This document shows, piece by piece, positions 42,186 to 51,196 of a stretch of 64,000 nt of DNA. The DNA is from Micropruina sp. Lineage in GTDB: Bacteria; Actinomycetota; Actinomycetes; Propionibacteriales; Propionibacteriaceae. The stretch spans positions 1,054,001-1,118,000 of the forward strand of contig JADJTM010000002.1 in the NCBI GenBank assembly GCA_016711205.1. The letters are read 5' to 3'. The notes beneath the pieces were generated by a model. It was given only the letters and a program-made list of their open reading frames with translations, was not told the DNA's origin and ran no database searches. Both the position numbers and the translations under genes were made by a program. Position 1 is the stretch's first letter; every line of letters begins with the position of its first letter.

Positions 42186-43922
42186 CTAGACCGGCTGCGG
42201 TGCCGGCACCGCACTGGTGCTCAACGCGTGTCTGGCCAGTTCGCCCTCGGCCAACCCGATGTGCAGCGGCCAACTCCATTCGCCCTCGATCTCGATCAGC
42301 CGGACGCCCGGGCGCTCTAGCCAGGCCGCGACACGTTCGGTCTCTTCGGTGGTGGCCGCTGGTTGCGGACCCACCGGCCGCGCCACCTGCTCGGCGGCGG
42401 CCACCGCCGCCCGCGCCACCGCCTGGGGTGTCTCGCCGGGACGGGCGCAGGCGGCGCCGGCAAGGCGTCCGTACCTGATCACGTGGATGGCCCAGCCCTC
42501 CGGCCCGCGTTGTGCGGCCACGATCTGCGGGCAGCGGGCCAGGCTCGCCACCCGGTGATGGCGCACGGCGCTGCTGGCGAAGCCGGACAGCCGTGCGGTG
42601 ACCACCGCGGCGTGCTCGAAGCGTTGCCGTTGGATCAGGGTGGCCAGCCGGCCCTGCGCCGCGGTGAGCACCGGACGTATGTCGGTGGTCATGGTGGCGC
42701 GGACCTGCTCGACCAGCACCCCGTACTGCTCGGTGGTGACCGCGAGCTCGCACGGTGCGACGCAGCGTCCCAACTCGCCCAGCACGCACGACGCGGAGGC
42801 TCGCCGGGCCGACAGCCGGGTGGTGCACTGACGGATCGGGAACGCGTCGTACAGCGCGGCCTGGACGTTCTCGGCGGCGCTGCGGCGGCTGAACGGGCCG
42901 AAATAGGACGCCCCGTCGTCGAGGCACTGGCGCACGATGGACAGCCGTGGGAACGCCTCACGGGTCACCTTGAGCCAGACCTGACGCTCCGGGAACTTGG
43001 AGCGCCGGTTGTAGCGCGGGGAGTGGGCGGCGATCAGCCGCAGCTCGAGCACCTCGGCCTGCAGTTCGGTGGCGCAGACCAGATGCTCGACGCCGGTGGC
43101 GATGCGCACCATCTCGTCGATGCGCGGGCGCGTCTCGGCGGCGGTGAAGTAGCTGCGCACCCGGGCGGCCAGATTGCGGCTCTTGCCCACGTACAGCACG
43201 TGCCGGCGGGGACGCCCGGCGCTGTCGCGGGAGTCGGCCACGAACCAGTACACCCCGGGAGCCTTGGGCACGCCGGCCGCCCAGGTGCGCTTGGCTCGCC
43301 GGCCAGGCGAGACCCGACGGGTGAATTCGAGCAGGTCTTCCACCGTGTGCACCCCGAGGTTGCCGACCCGTTCGAGCAGGCCGTGCAACACCGTGACGGT
43401 GGCGCGCGCGTCGGTGAGCGCGCGGTGGTTGGGCGTGGTGTCGGCGTGGAAATGCTCGGCGAGGGTGGCCAGCTTGTGGTTGCGCACCTCGTCGCGCAAC
43501 AGGCCCTGCCGGGCCAGTGCCACGGTGTCGACCACGGCCGGGTGGGGCCAGTCGTAGCCGAACTGGGCGCAGGCACGTTTGAGGAAGCCCATGTCGAACC
43601 CGGCGTTGTGGGCCACCATCACGCAGCCCCGGGCGAACTGCAGAAAGCCCGGCAGCGCGGACGCCAGTGGCGGCGCCTGCGCCACCATGCGGTCGGTGAT
43701 GCCGGTCAGTACGGCGATCAGCGGCGGAATGTGGGTGTGCGGGTTGACCAGGGTCTGGAACTCGCCCAGCACCTCGCCGCCGCGCACCTTGACCGCGCCG
43801 ATCTCGGTGACCCGATCGTCGACCCCGCCGCCGGTGGTTTCGAGATCGACCACGCAGAACGTGACCTGGGCGAGCGGGGTGCCCAGGTCGTCGATGGTGG
43901 GCTGAACCGGCGTGGACGTCAT
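42186..43922 (-). CDS. DnaQ-like exonuclease fused to UvrC-type GIY-YIG nuclease
   Basis: The 578-aa protein joins a DEDD 3-5 exonuclease (about residues 15-185: VVDLETTGG, AHNAGFDMGFL, HRALTDARAT) to a UvrC N-terminal-like region (PGVYWFVAD, HVLYVGKSRNLAARVRSYF, then a Cys-containing stretch SCVLGELGRCVAPC). It resembles Cho and M. tuberculosis Rv2191. A role in nucleotide excision repair, with incision and trimming in one chain, is likely. The ATG is set where the exonuclease homology begins. Confidence 0.9.
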   Translation of the reverse strand: MTSTPVQPTIDDLGTPLAQVTFCVVDLETTGGGVDDRVTEIGAVKVRGGEVLGEFQTLVNPHTHIPPLIAVLTGITDRMVAQAPPLASALPGFLQFARGCVMVAHNAGFDMGFLKRACAQFGYDWPHPAVVDTVALARQGLLRDEVRNHKLATLAEHFHADTTPNHRALTDARATVTVLHGLLERVGNLGVHTVEDLLEFTRRVSPGRRAKRTWAAGVPKAPGVYWFVADSRDSAGRPRRHVLYVGKSRNLAARVRSYFTAAETRPRIDEMVRIATGVEHLVCATELQAEVLELRLIAAHSPRYNRRSKFPERQVWLKVTREAFPRLSIVRQCLDDGASYFGPFSRRSAAENVQAALYDAFPIRQCTTRLSARRASASCVLGELGRCVAPCELAVTTEQYGVLVEQVRATMTTDIRPVLTAAQGRLATLIQRQRFEHAAVVTARLSGFASSAVRHHRVASLARCPQIVAAQRGPEGWAIHVIRYGRLAGAACARPGETPQAVARAAVAAAEQVARPVGPQPAATTEETERVAAWLERPGVRLIEIEGEWSWPLHIGLAEGELARHALSTSAVPAPQPV

Positions 43923-44020
43923 GCGTGGCACGTTAGGCGCCCCCGCTGACGGTTTCGCCCAGCCCCGCCGTCCGAACGCGCGATCGAAAAACTGTCCGAA
44001 CCAGGCCTCAGACTGCACTT

Positions 44021-44320
44021 ATGGACATGGTGAGGATCGATTGCGGCACCTGCGCGGTGCGCGGCCCGGCCTGTGGCGACTGCATGGTCACGGCGTTGCT
44101 GGGCGCTGAGGCGCCGGGTTCCGATGAGTTGCTGGGCGCCGACCCGGCCCTGGCCCCCATGCCGGGGGTGATGACCCTGCAGGGTGACGAGGTGAGTGCG
44201 CTGCGGGCGATGACCGAGGCCGGGTTGCTGCCGCCGTTGCGGCTGGTAAAGTCGGTATCCCGACGCCCCCCGGTCGAGCTGAACGACCGCTGGTTTGAAT
44301 CTGATCAGGGCGTCGTTTAG
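44021..44320 (+). CDS. small Cys-rich conserved actinobacterial protein
   Basis: The 99-aa protein starts MDMVRIDCGTCAVRGPACGDC, four cysteines in two CxxC pairs six residues apart, as in a zinc or redox site. The rest (GVMTLQGDEVSALRAMTEAG, PPVELNDRWFES) is soluble and unremarkable. I recall the same N-terminal motif in actinobacterial proteins encoded upstream of NlpC/P60 genes. It is divergent from the DnaQ-UvrC gene. Function unknown. Confidence 0.72.
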   Translation: MDMVRIDCGTCAVRGPACGDCMVTALLGAEAPGSDELLGADPALAPMPGVMTLQGDEVSALRAMTEAGLLPPLRLVKSVSRRPPVELNDRWFESDQGVV

Positions 44321-44385
44321 GATTTTCTCAGTATTTGGTTTGCTGGCTTCCCCACGGCGACCTACTCGTTGATCGTCTGGAGGCG

Positions 44386-45405
44386 ATGGTGCGGTTTCGC
44401 ACAGTGGTTCGTGGTGGCCTGGTGGCACTGTCAGGCCTGGCGGTGGTGCTGGCCGGTCCGGCTACGCAGCCGGCAAGCGCCGACCCCACCCTCGACGACG
44501 CCAAGACCAAGCTCGAGGCCATTGAGCGGCAGCAGAGCGAACTGGGTGAGCAGTGGTCCGAGGTCAAGCTGCAGCTCGAGCAGGGCAAGCAGAAGGTGAC
44601 GACGCTCAACGCCGACATCGCCGCCCAGCAGCGCAAGGTCGATGCCCTTCGTACCCAGGCCCAACAGGTCGCGCTGAACCATTTCCAGAACCGTGGCGTC
44701 GACATCACCATTCAGCTGGTCACCTCGCCCGATCCCGATTCGTTCCTTTCCGACATGTCCACCATGGGCAAGGTCGACCAGAACATGAACTCGCTGCTGC
44801 AGGACTACCAGGCCCAGCAGGCCAATCTCGCCGACCTGCAGCGCTCAGCGCGCGACCAGGTCGCCACCACGCTCGCCGAAGAGAAGCGGCTCGACGCCCT
44901 CAACGATCAGCTCGAGGCCAAGGTCGAAGAGGGTCAGCAGTTGGTCGACCAGCTGACCGAGCAGGAGCGTCAGCGGCTCAACGTCGGCGACGGCTCCGTG
45001 TCGCGCGACGAAGCGCGTGACGCGCTGATCACCGACGGGTCCGCCGACTCGCGCGCCCTGGCCGCCGTCAAGTACGCGATGTCGAAGGTCAACGGCAGCC
45101 AGTACGTGTGGGGCGCCGAGGGTCCGACCGGGTTCGACTGCTCCGGGTTGATGTTGGCCTCCTACCGCTCCGTCGGGGTCTCGTTGCCGCACTCCTCGCG
45201 CGCCCAGTTCAGCGTCGGCCGGCCGGTCTCCAAGAGCGAACTCAAGCCCGGCGACCTGCTGTTCTTCTACAACCCGATCCATCACGTCGGCATGTACATC
45301 GGCAACGGCCTGTTCGTGCATGCCCGCAATGTGCGTGACGACCTCGACGTCACCCGGCTCGATTCGTACCCGGCCTACCAGGGTGCCCGCCGCGTCCTGG
45401 GCTGA
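44386..45405 (+). CDS. NlpC/P60 peptidoglycan hydrolase (RipC-like)
   Basis: The 339-aa secreted protein has a signal peptide (GGLVALSGLAVVLAGPATQPASA), a long coiled coil (about 36-200) and a C-terminal NlpC/P60 domain with Cys252 in GFDCSGLML and His in HHVGMYIGNG. It should cut peptide stems in cell-wall peptidoglycan during division, like Rv2190c. The coiled coil is typical of autoinhibition or docking on FtsX. GGAGG precedes the ATG. Confidence 0.93.
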   Translation: MVRFRTVVRGGLVALSGLAVVLAGPATQPASADPTLDDAKTKLEAIERQQSELGEQWSEVKLQLEQGKQKVTTLNADIAAQQRKVDALRTQAQQVALNHFQNRGVDITIQLVTSPDPDSFLSDMSTMGKVDQNMNSLLQDYQAQQANLADLQRSARDQVATTLAEEKRLDALNDQLEAKVEEGQQLVDQLTEQERQRLNVGDGSVSRDEARDALITDGSADSRALAAVKYAMSKVNGSQYVWGAEGPTGFDCSGLMLASYRSVGVSLPHSSRAQFSVGRPVSKSELKPGDLLFFYNPIHHVGMYIGNGLFVHARNVRDDLDVTRLDSYPAYQGARRVLG

Positions 45406-46486
45406 TCGGCACCGCCTCGTCGGTCGCCAGGCCGTCGACCCGTCACGGCGCAGGCTGCTGCTGAGCGCCACTGTGCTGTTGGCCGTACCCCTGTTGGGGG
45501 GCTGCGCGGCCGCACCCGCACCCACCTCGACCCAGCTGGCGCACGCCCTCGGTGCCGGGCTGGCGGCACGCGACCGGGCCGGCTTCACCGCCCTGTTCGC
45601 ACCCACCGCCGGTGCCCAGGCCCTGGCCGCCCGCGTGTTCGCGAATCTGAACGGTGCCGGCGCGGGGTTCGCGGCGCCGTCGTCCGATCGGCTGAGCGTG
45701 TCGTGGAACCTGCCCGGCGAGCCTCAGGTGGTGAGCGAGGTGACGCTCGTTCTTCGCGACGGCCTGATCGATGCACTCAACGCCACCAGCACTGGCACCG
45801 AATGGCTGGACGAGCCGCTGATCGTGCACGCCGAGGGGTCGCTGGTGGTCGCCACCGCCGAGCAACAACAGTCGACGCGCTGGCCGGCCGCCGCCCGGGC
45901 GGGGTTGGACGCGCTGAGCACCGTCTGGCCGGCCGGGCAGCTCAGGCCGGAACCGCTGGTGGTGCTGGCGCCGTCCGATCTGCTGGGCTTCGCGCGCTAC
46001 GCGGGCAGCGGTGCCGGTGTGACGGCAGCGGTCACCGTGGTTCCGGGCACGGCCGGCAGTGCAGGGGTGCGTGTGGTGGTGAACCCGGTCGCGCCCGAGA
46101 ATGCCGGGACCGACGCCGCCACCCTGACCCACGAGGCCGTCCACGCCGCGATGCGCTCGCCGTGGCTCACGGGCACGCCGGGTTGGCTGCTCGAAGGCAT
46201 CGCCGAGGCGTTGACGGCGCGGGCGCACGAACCGGTGGCCACCGCCAATGCCGCAGCAGTGCGGGCGGCGATCGCGCACGGGCTGCCGGCCACGCTTCCG
46301 CAGGTGGGCGGCGGAGATCCGGCCGACTATGCCTTCGCTCAGGTGGCGGTGGACGCGATGGTGCGCCGCGTCGGTTGGGCGGCAGTGTTCGACGAGGCCC
46401 GCCGGCGCAGCACCCCGGCCGGGGGCACGATCCACGACGCCGACGTGCTCGGCTGGTATCTGGACGAGCTGGCCCGGTTGCGATAG
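45383..46486 (+). CDS. zincin-type metallopeptidase lipoprotein
   Basis: The 367-aa protein has a lipoprotein signal (RRRLLLSATVLLAVPLLGGC) and a C-terminal gluzincin site: HEAVH at 250-254 and WLLEGIAE with Glu271 as third ligand. The middle domain is unrecognised. It should be anchored on the outer membrane leaflet. The start is the GTG overlapping the NlpC/P60 gene by 23 bp; no other start codon lies before the signal. The arrangement suggests joint work in the envelope. Confidence 0.8.
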   Translation: MPAASWADRHRLVGRQAVDPSRRRLLLSATVLLAVPLLGGCAAAPAPTSTQLAHALGAGLAARDRAGFTALFAPTAGAQALAARVFANLNGAGAGFAAPSSDRLSVSWNLPGEPQVVSEVTLVLRDGLIDALNATSTGTEWLDEPLIVHAEGSLVVATAEQQQSTRWPAAARAGLDALSTVWPAGQLRPEPLVVLAPSDLLGFARYAGSGAGVTAAVTVVPGTAGSAGVRVVVNPVAPENAGTDAATLTHEAVHAAMRSPWLTGTPGWLLEGIAEALTARAHEPVATANAAAVRAAIAHGLPATLPQVGGGDPADYAFAQVAVDAMVRRVGWAAVFDEARRRSTPAGGTIHDADVLGWYLDELARLR

Positions 46487-46532
46487 GGCTGCCGGGGCAG
46501 CGGGCAGAGGTTGGTGGGCGAGGACCAGGCTC

Positions 46533-46985
46533 CTAGACCACCGCACCGTCCCCGTCGGTGGGTGGACGGTGCCGCAGCCGGTTCAACAGCAGCACGACGC
46601 CGATCGCGAAGCCGACGCCGGCGAGCGCCGATACCAGCATCGGCAGCCGGACGCCGAACGCGGCGACCAGCACGAGCACCAGGGGCAGCACCACCAGCAC
46701 CGTTCCGGCGATGCCGGCACTGCTCCAGCGCTGGGCGGGCGGTGCGGGCGGCGGCGCGAACGGCTCGTCCGGGGGGTCGGGCGGAGTCCAGCTGCGAAAG
46801 CCCTCCGCCGGCTGCCGGTCGGCCTCGGCACCGGCCTCCGGCACGGGCGGCTTCGGCTGCGGTGGCGCCGGCTCGGCCGGGGCGTCCAAGCGTGGCCTGG
46901 CGCGCTCGGTCGGCACCAGCCCGTCCGGAAACTCGCGGGACATCAGCTCCTCGAACCGGCCGTCCTCGGCATCGCGCGGGCTCAT
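46533..46985 (-). CDS. two-TM membrane protein with Pro-rich N-terminus
   Basis: The 150-aa protein begins MSPRDAEDGRFEELMSREF, has a long Pro/Glu-rich linker (about 25-85), then two membrane segments (AGTVLVVLPLVLVLVAAFGV and VSALAGVGFAIGVVLLLN). Its ATG overlaps the hydrolase stop (ATGA), so it is coupled. Function unknown. Confidence 0.72.
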   Translation of the reverse strand: MSPRDAEDGRFEELMSREFPDGLVPTERARPRLDAPAEPAPPQPKPPVPEAGAEADRQPAEGFRSWTPPDPPDEPFAPPPAPPAQRWSSAGIAGTVLVVLPLVLVLVAAFGVRLPMLVSALAGVGFAIGVVLLLNRLRHRPPTDGDGAVV

Positions 46986-47728
46986 CGGCTGTGCCTGGCC
47001 AGAAAGTCCAGGGTGTCGGCCACGATCAGGTCGGCGTCGTTGTCCAGGGGTGCCACGTGGTCGCTCTCGATCAGCACCACCTCGGTGATCTCTTGCGACG
47101 ACACCTGCCGCACGACGACGTCCTTGGATGCCATGGGCACCACCCGGTCCACCTCGGAGCGGAACAACAGCACCGGGCAGTGCACCAGATCGAGCCGCGC
47201 CCGGACGTCGCTCCACAACCGCATCAGCGCGTGCACGGCCTCCAGCGGCGTGCGCGGGTAAGTGTGCTCGGTGACGTCCGGCTTGCGGATGCTGCTGCCG
47301 ATGCTGTTCGTGGTGCGGATCAGGTGTTTCGCCCACGGCACCAGGGCCAGCTGCGGTTTGCCCTGCAGAGCGGGGTTGACCAGCACCAGGCCGGCCACGT
47401 CGTCCGGGTGGTGTTCGGCCAGCCGCAGCGCCAGCGCTCCACCCATCGACAGGCCCGCGACGAACACGACCGGGCAGGTCGCCCGAAGATCGAGAAAGGC
47501 CCGCTCCGCCGCCGCGTACCAGTCGCGGCCGTCGGTCACCTCCAGCTCGCGCCAGCTCGTGCCGTGACCCGGCAGCCTCGGCACCGAGACCCGGTACCCG
47601 GCCGCGGCGGTGCGCCCGGCCCAGTCGCGCAACGTCCATGGGCTGGCCGTGAAGCCGTGCAGAAACAGCACACCCACGGCGCCGGAGGAGTCCGGGGCGA
47701 ACGGTTCGGCGAACTCGTGCACCTGCAT
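46982..47728 (-). CDS. alpha/beta hydrolase, carboxylesterase type
   Basis: The 248-aa protein has VLFLHGFTASPWTLRDWA, the nucleophile elbow GLSMGG, Asp in RSEVDRVVP and His in ESDHVAPLD, a complete Ser-Asp-His triad. It resembles Est30-like carboxylesterases and monoacylglycerol lipases. Its natural substrate is unknown; nearness to plsC hints at lipids. It is divergent from plsC and followed by the coupled membrane protein. Confidence 0.88.
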   Translation of the reverse strand: MQVHEFAEPFAPDSSGAVGVLFLHGFTASPWTLRDWAGRTAAAGYRVSVPRLPGHGTSWRELEVTDGRDWYAAAERAFLDLRATCPVVFVAGLSMGGALALRLAEHHPDDVAGLVLVNPALQGKPQLALVPWAKHLIRTTNSIGSSIRKPDVTEHTYPRTPLEAVHALMRLWSDVRARLDLVHCPVLLFRSEVDRVVPMASKDVVVRQVSSQEITEVVLIESDHVAPLDNDADLIVADTLDFLARHSR

Positions 47729-47823
47729 GCGGCCATCGTACGGGGCGTGCTCCGGGGCCCGCTTCGGTGCTGGGACGGGCGTCCGTCCCGTAAGGTGAGC
47801 GCAGCCGGTTCGCAGGAGGTGCG

Positions 47824-48564
47824 GTGCTTTACACGCTGTTCAAGAACGTGCTGTTTCGCCCAGTGATCAAATACGTCTACGGGGCCCGCGTGGTGGGTGA
47901 AGAGCACCTTCCCGCCCGCGGCGGCATGATCCTGGCCAGCAACCATCTGGACGCCGGCGACACCGTCGTATTGCCCTCGATGGTCAGCCGCAAGGTCACC
48001 TTTCCGGCCAAGGCGGAGCTGTTCAAGGGCAACCGGGGCCTGTTCTCGAAGCTGGTGGCGTGGTTTCTGACCGCGGTCGGCCAGGTGCCCCTGGACCGTT
48101 CCGGGGGCCGGGTGAGCCTGGCCGGGCTGGGGCCGGTGCTGCAGGTACTCGCGGACGGCGGCTGCGTCGGCATCTACCCCGAGGGCACCCGTTCGCCGGA
48201 CGGGCGCCTCTACAAGGGCAAGACCGGCGTCGCCCGGATGGCCCTGGCCGCTCAGGTGCCGATCGTGCCGGTGGCGATGCAGAACACCACGGTGATCAAG
48301 AAGTTCGGCCTTCCCTGGATCGATCATCCGGTGGTGGTGATCGGCGAGCCGTTGGACTTCAGCGAGTACTTCGACCGGGGCGAGGACCCGCGGGTGCTGC
48401 GCTGGGTCACCGATGAGGTGATGGCCGCCATCCAGCGCCTGTCGGGGCAGACCTACGTCGAGGCGTACGGAACCTCGGTGAAGAGCGGCTCGCTGACCAA
48501 GGCCCAGGCGGACGCCCGCATTCTGGAACGTCCGGGCATCAACACCAAGCAGCCCGACGCTTAG
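47824..48564 (+). CDS. plsC: 1-acylglycerol-3-phosphate acyltransferase (PlsC family)
   Basis: The 246-aa membrane-associated enzyme acylates lysophosphatidate to phosphatidate. It shows the HX4D motif (SNHLDAGDT) and YPEGTRSPDG, plus VPIVPVAM. AGGAGG precedes the GTG start. Equivalent to Rv2182c in the conserved block. It is one of several paralogues likely in the genome. Confidence 0.92.
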   Translation: MLYTLFKNVLFRPVIKYVYGARVVGEEHLPARGGMILASNHLDAGDTVVLPSMVSRKVTFPAKAELFKGNRGLFSKLVAWFLTAVGQVPLDRSGGRVSLAGLGPVLQVLADGGCVGIYPEGTRSPDGRLYKGKTGVARMALAAQVPIVPVAMQNTTVIKKFGLPWIDHPVVVIGEPLDFSEYFDRGEDPRVLRWVTDEVMAAIQRLSGQTYVEAYGTSVKSGSLTKAQADARILERPGINTKQPDA

Positions 48565-48650
48565 CCGGGCTTAGCCGGCCGGCATCGAGCGTCCGTCCCA
48601 CCAGCGGGCCCGGTTCGGTGGCGCCGGGTCCACCGCGTATCCTGACCGGC

Positions 48651-50042
48651 GTGTCGACGCAGATCCCCACCCTTGAGCAGTTGCAGGCCCTTGGCCCGGT
48701 TCAGCAACCCACCTACGCCGACACCGAACTGCTGCAGCAGGTGACCGCGCAGTTGCGCACCCGCCCCCCGCTGGTGTTCGCGGGGGAGTGCGACGACCTG
48801 CGCGCCAAGATCGCCGACGTGGCCGCCGGCCGTGCGTTCATCCTGCAGGGCGGTGACTGCGCCGAGACCTTCGACACCGGCACCGCCTTCGACATTCGCG
48901 GCAAGCTGCGGGTGCTGTTGTCGATGGCGGTGGTGCTGACGTATGCCGCGCAGGTACCCGTCGTCAAGATCGGACGGCTGGCCGGCCAGTACGCCAAGCC
49001 CCGCAGTAAGAACACCGAGATCCGCGGTGGCGTCGAGTTGCCGGCCTACCGCGGTGATGCGGTGAACGGGTTCGACTTCACCCCGCAGGCGCGCGTCCAC
49101 GACCCCCACCGCCTGATGGAGGTCTACAACCATTCGGCCGCCACGCTCAACCTGATCCGCGCGTTCGTCACCGGCGGGTTCGCCGACCTGCGGGCCGTCC
49201 ACTCGTGGAACCAGGACTTCGTCCGCAACACCGGCGCCGAGGCGCGCTACGAGGCGCTGGCGGACGAGATCGAGCGTGCGTTGGCGTTCATGGTCGCCTG
49301 CGGCGTCGACAAGGAGGCGTTCCGCACCGTCGACTTCTACTCCAGCCACGAGGCGCTGCTGCTGCCCTACGAGCACGCGCTCACCCGGATCGACTCGCGC
49401 ACCGAGACCCCCTACAACGTCTCGGCGCACATGGTGTGGATCGGCGAGCGCACCCGGCAGACCAGCGGTGCGCACGTCGGGTGCGTCCGGCAACTGCGCA
49501 ACCCGAGCGGCGCCAAGGTGGGTCCGTCCACCACCGCAACGGACGTGGTGGCGCTGGCCGAGGCGCTCGATCCCGAGCAGGAGCCGGGCCGGCTGACGAT
49601 CATCTCGCGGATGGGTGCCGGCAAGGTGCGGGATGCGCTGCCGCCGCTGGTGCGCGCCCTCCGGGCGACCGGACGCACGGTGGCCTGGGTCTGCGACCCG
49701 ATGCACGGCAACACCTTCGAGGCGTCCAACGGGTACAAGACCCGTGCCTTCAGCCAGGTGGTCGACGAGGTGAACGGCTTCTTCGACGTGCACGAGGAGC
49801 TGGGCACCTGGCCCGGTGGGGTGCACATGGAGCTGACCGGCGACGACGTCACCGAGTGCGTCGGTGGCATCGCGGATGCCTTGGCCGAGGCCGACCTGTC
49901 GAACCGCTACGAGACCGCGTGCGACCCTCGGCTGAACCGCAACCAGTCGCTCGAGCTGGCGTTCCAGATCGCCGAGCGGCTCACCGACGGCCGGATCAAG
50001 CGGATCAACCCGGTGCAGGAGTTCCGGGCCGAGGACTTCTGA
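48651..50042 (+). CDS. aroG: class II DAHP synthase (3-deoxy-7-phosphoheptulonate synthase)
   Basis: The 463-aa enzyme condenses PEP and erythrose 4-phosphate, the first shikimate step. Metal ligands known from M. tuberculosis AroG are visible: Cys in QGGDCAETF, His in PMHGNTFE, Glu in VHMELTGDD and Asp in CDPRLNRNQSLELAF. The GTG start follows tatcct by 8 nt, consistent with a leaderless or short-leader message. Erythrose 4-phosphate use links it loosely to the transketolase pair downstream. Confidence 0.96.
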   Translation: MSTQIPTLEQLQALGPVQQPTYADTELLQQVTAQLRTRPPLVFAGECDDLRAKIADVAAGRAFILQGGDCAETFDTGTAFDIRGKLRVLLSMAVVLTYAAQVPVVKIGRLAGQYAKPRSKNTEIRGGVELPAYRGDAVNGFDFTPQARVHDPHRLMEVYNHSAATLNLIRAFVTGGFADLRAVHSWNQDFVRNTGAEARYEALADEIERALAFMVACGVDKEAFRTVDFYSSHEALLLPYEHALTRIDSRTETPYNVSAHMVWIGERTRQTSGAHVGCVRQLRNPSGAKVGPSTTATDVVALAEALDPEQEPGRLTIISRMGAGKVRDALPPLVRALRATGRTVAWVCDPMHGNTFEASNGYKTRAFSQVVDEVNGFFDVHEELGTWPGGVHMELTGDDVTECVGGIADALAEADLSNRYETACDPRLNRNQSLELAFQIAERLTDGRIKRINPVQEFRAEDF

Positions 50043-50210
50043 CCCGAGCGCGGCCCTCGATCGTCGCTGGCGCGGTCGAAAACTGATCGCGCGGTGTCCC
50101 GGCTCCACACTCCTGGGTCGTGCATTGGGGCGGATGACGCGCAACGAGCGCAGGACGCCATTCCAACGAGCGCTGGACCGCAATTCCGGGGGATCAGTCG
50201 CGCGACACCC

Positions 50211-50239
50211 TTGGCACCACTTGTCTATACAAGTATGCT
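50211..50239 (+). promoter_or_regulatory. promoter with HutC/GntR-like operator in the spacer
   Basis: ttggca (50211-50216) and tatgct (50234-50239) are spaced 17 bp apart. The perfect inverted repeat acttgt-ctat-acaagt (50219-50234) fills the spacer. It fits the GT-N-TA-N-AC core of HutC/DasR-type GntR regulators, so repression of the transketolase genes until an inducer appears is likely. No GntR gene is in the window. Confidence 0.8.
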
Positions 50240-50299
50240 CGTGTGGAGAGGTTGAGGCCGGGTTGTCGGCCCGGTCCCGGTGCAGCAAAGGAGCTGAAC

Positions 50300-51196
50300 G
50301 TGATCACACTCGACCGAACCCGCTGCGTGAACGGTGCCGCAACGCCATCCGAACTGGCCGAACTACGTTTGTCTGCCGCCCGCGCCCGCCGCAACGTGCT
50401 GCGCATGATGGCGGCCACCCCCGCCGGTCACGTGGGCGGTGCGCTGAGCGCGATCGACCTGGTGGTCGCCATCTACCGCCATGCAATGAAGCTCGGGCCC
50501 GCCAACCACGACGCGCCCGATCGTGACCGCTTTCTGCTCTCGGCCGGGCACAAGGCGCTCGCCCAGTACGCGGTGCTGGCCCAGGTCGGCATCATCGCCG
50601 AAGAGGTGCTCGACACCTACGGGCAGACCGACTCCGCACTGCCGGGGCATCCCGACATGAGCACGCTGGCCGGCGTCGAGGGCAACACCGGCGCCCTTGG
50701 CCACGGGCTGCCGATCGGGTGCGGCATGGCCCTGGGCGCGCGCGCATCCGGCCTCGCCAGCCGCGTCTTCGTGCTGCTGGGCGACGGTGAGTTGGTCGAG
50801 GGCTCGAACTGGGAGGGCGCCGCCATCGCGGCCCACCACCGGCTCGACAACCTGGCCGCGATCATCGACGTCAACGGCCTGCAGATCAGCGGACCGACCG
50901 CGGAGGTGCTGAACATGGAGTCGATCGTTGACAAGTTCGCCGCCTTCGGCTGGGCGACGTGCGAAATCGACGGCAACGACATGGCCGACATTTGCGCGGC
51001 GCTCGACCGGCTGCCCCTGCAGTCACCACGGCCGAGCGTGGTGATCGCCCACACGGTGAAGGCCAAGGGCATCAGCGCGATCGAGGGCACCGTCGGCTCG
51101 CACTACTGGAAGCCGAACAGCGAGCAACTGGCGGCCGCGATCACCGAGGTGGACGAGCACGTCCGGCGCGAAGAGAGCGTGGTGACGGCGTCATGA
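50300..51196 (+). CDS. transketolase N-terminal (TPP-binding) subunit
   Basis: The 298-aa protein covers the PP/TPP-binding half of transketolase: AGHVGGALSAIDLVVAIYR, LSAGHKALAQYAVLA, GNTGALGHGLPIGCGMALGA and GDGELVEGSNWEGA with the later Asn for Mg-TPP. GGAG lies 7 nt before the GTG. It overlaps the second subunit by 4 bp (ATGA). Split transketolases usually belong to catabolic pathways for unusual sugars or sulfo-sugars; which sugar is unknown here. Confidence 0.9.
   Translation: MITLDRTRCVNGAATPSELAELRLSAARARRNVLRMMAATPAGHVGGALSAIDLVVAIYRHAMKLGPANHDAPDRDRFLLSAGHKALAQYAVLAQVGIIAEEVLDTYGQTDSALPGHPDMSTLAGVEGNTGALGHGLPIGCGMALGARASGLASRVFVLLGDGELVEGSNWEGAAIAAHHRLDNLAAIIDVNGLQISGPTAEVLNMESIVDKFAAFGWATCEIDGNDMADICAALDRLPLQSPRPSVVIAHTVKAKGISAIEGTVGSHYWKPNSEQLAAAITEVDEHVRREESVVTAS

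Noticed and set aside
50069..50091. Hairpin terminator after aroG
   Set aside because: gcgcggtc and gatcgcgc pair with a mismatch and there is no T-tract, so support is too weak.
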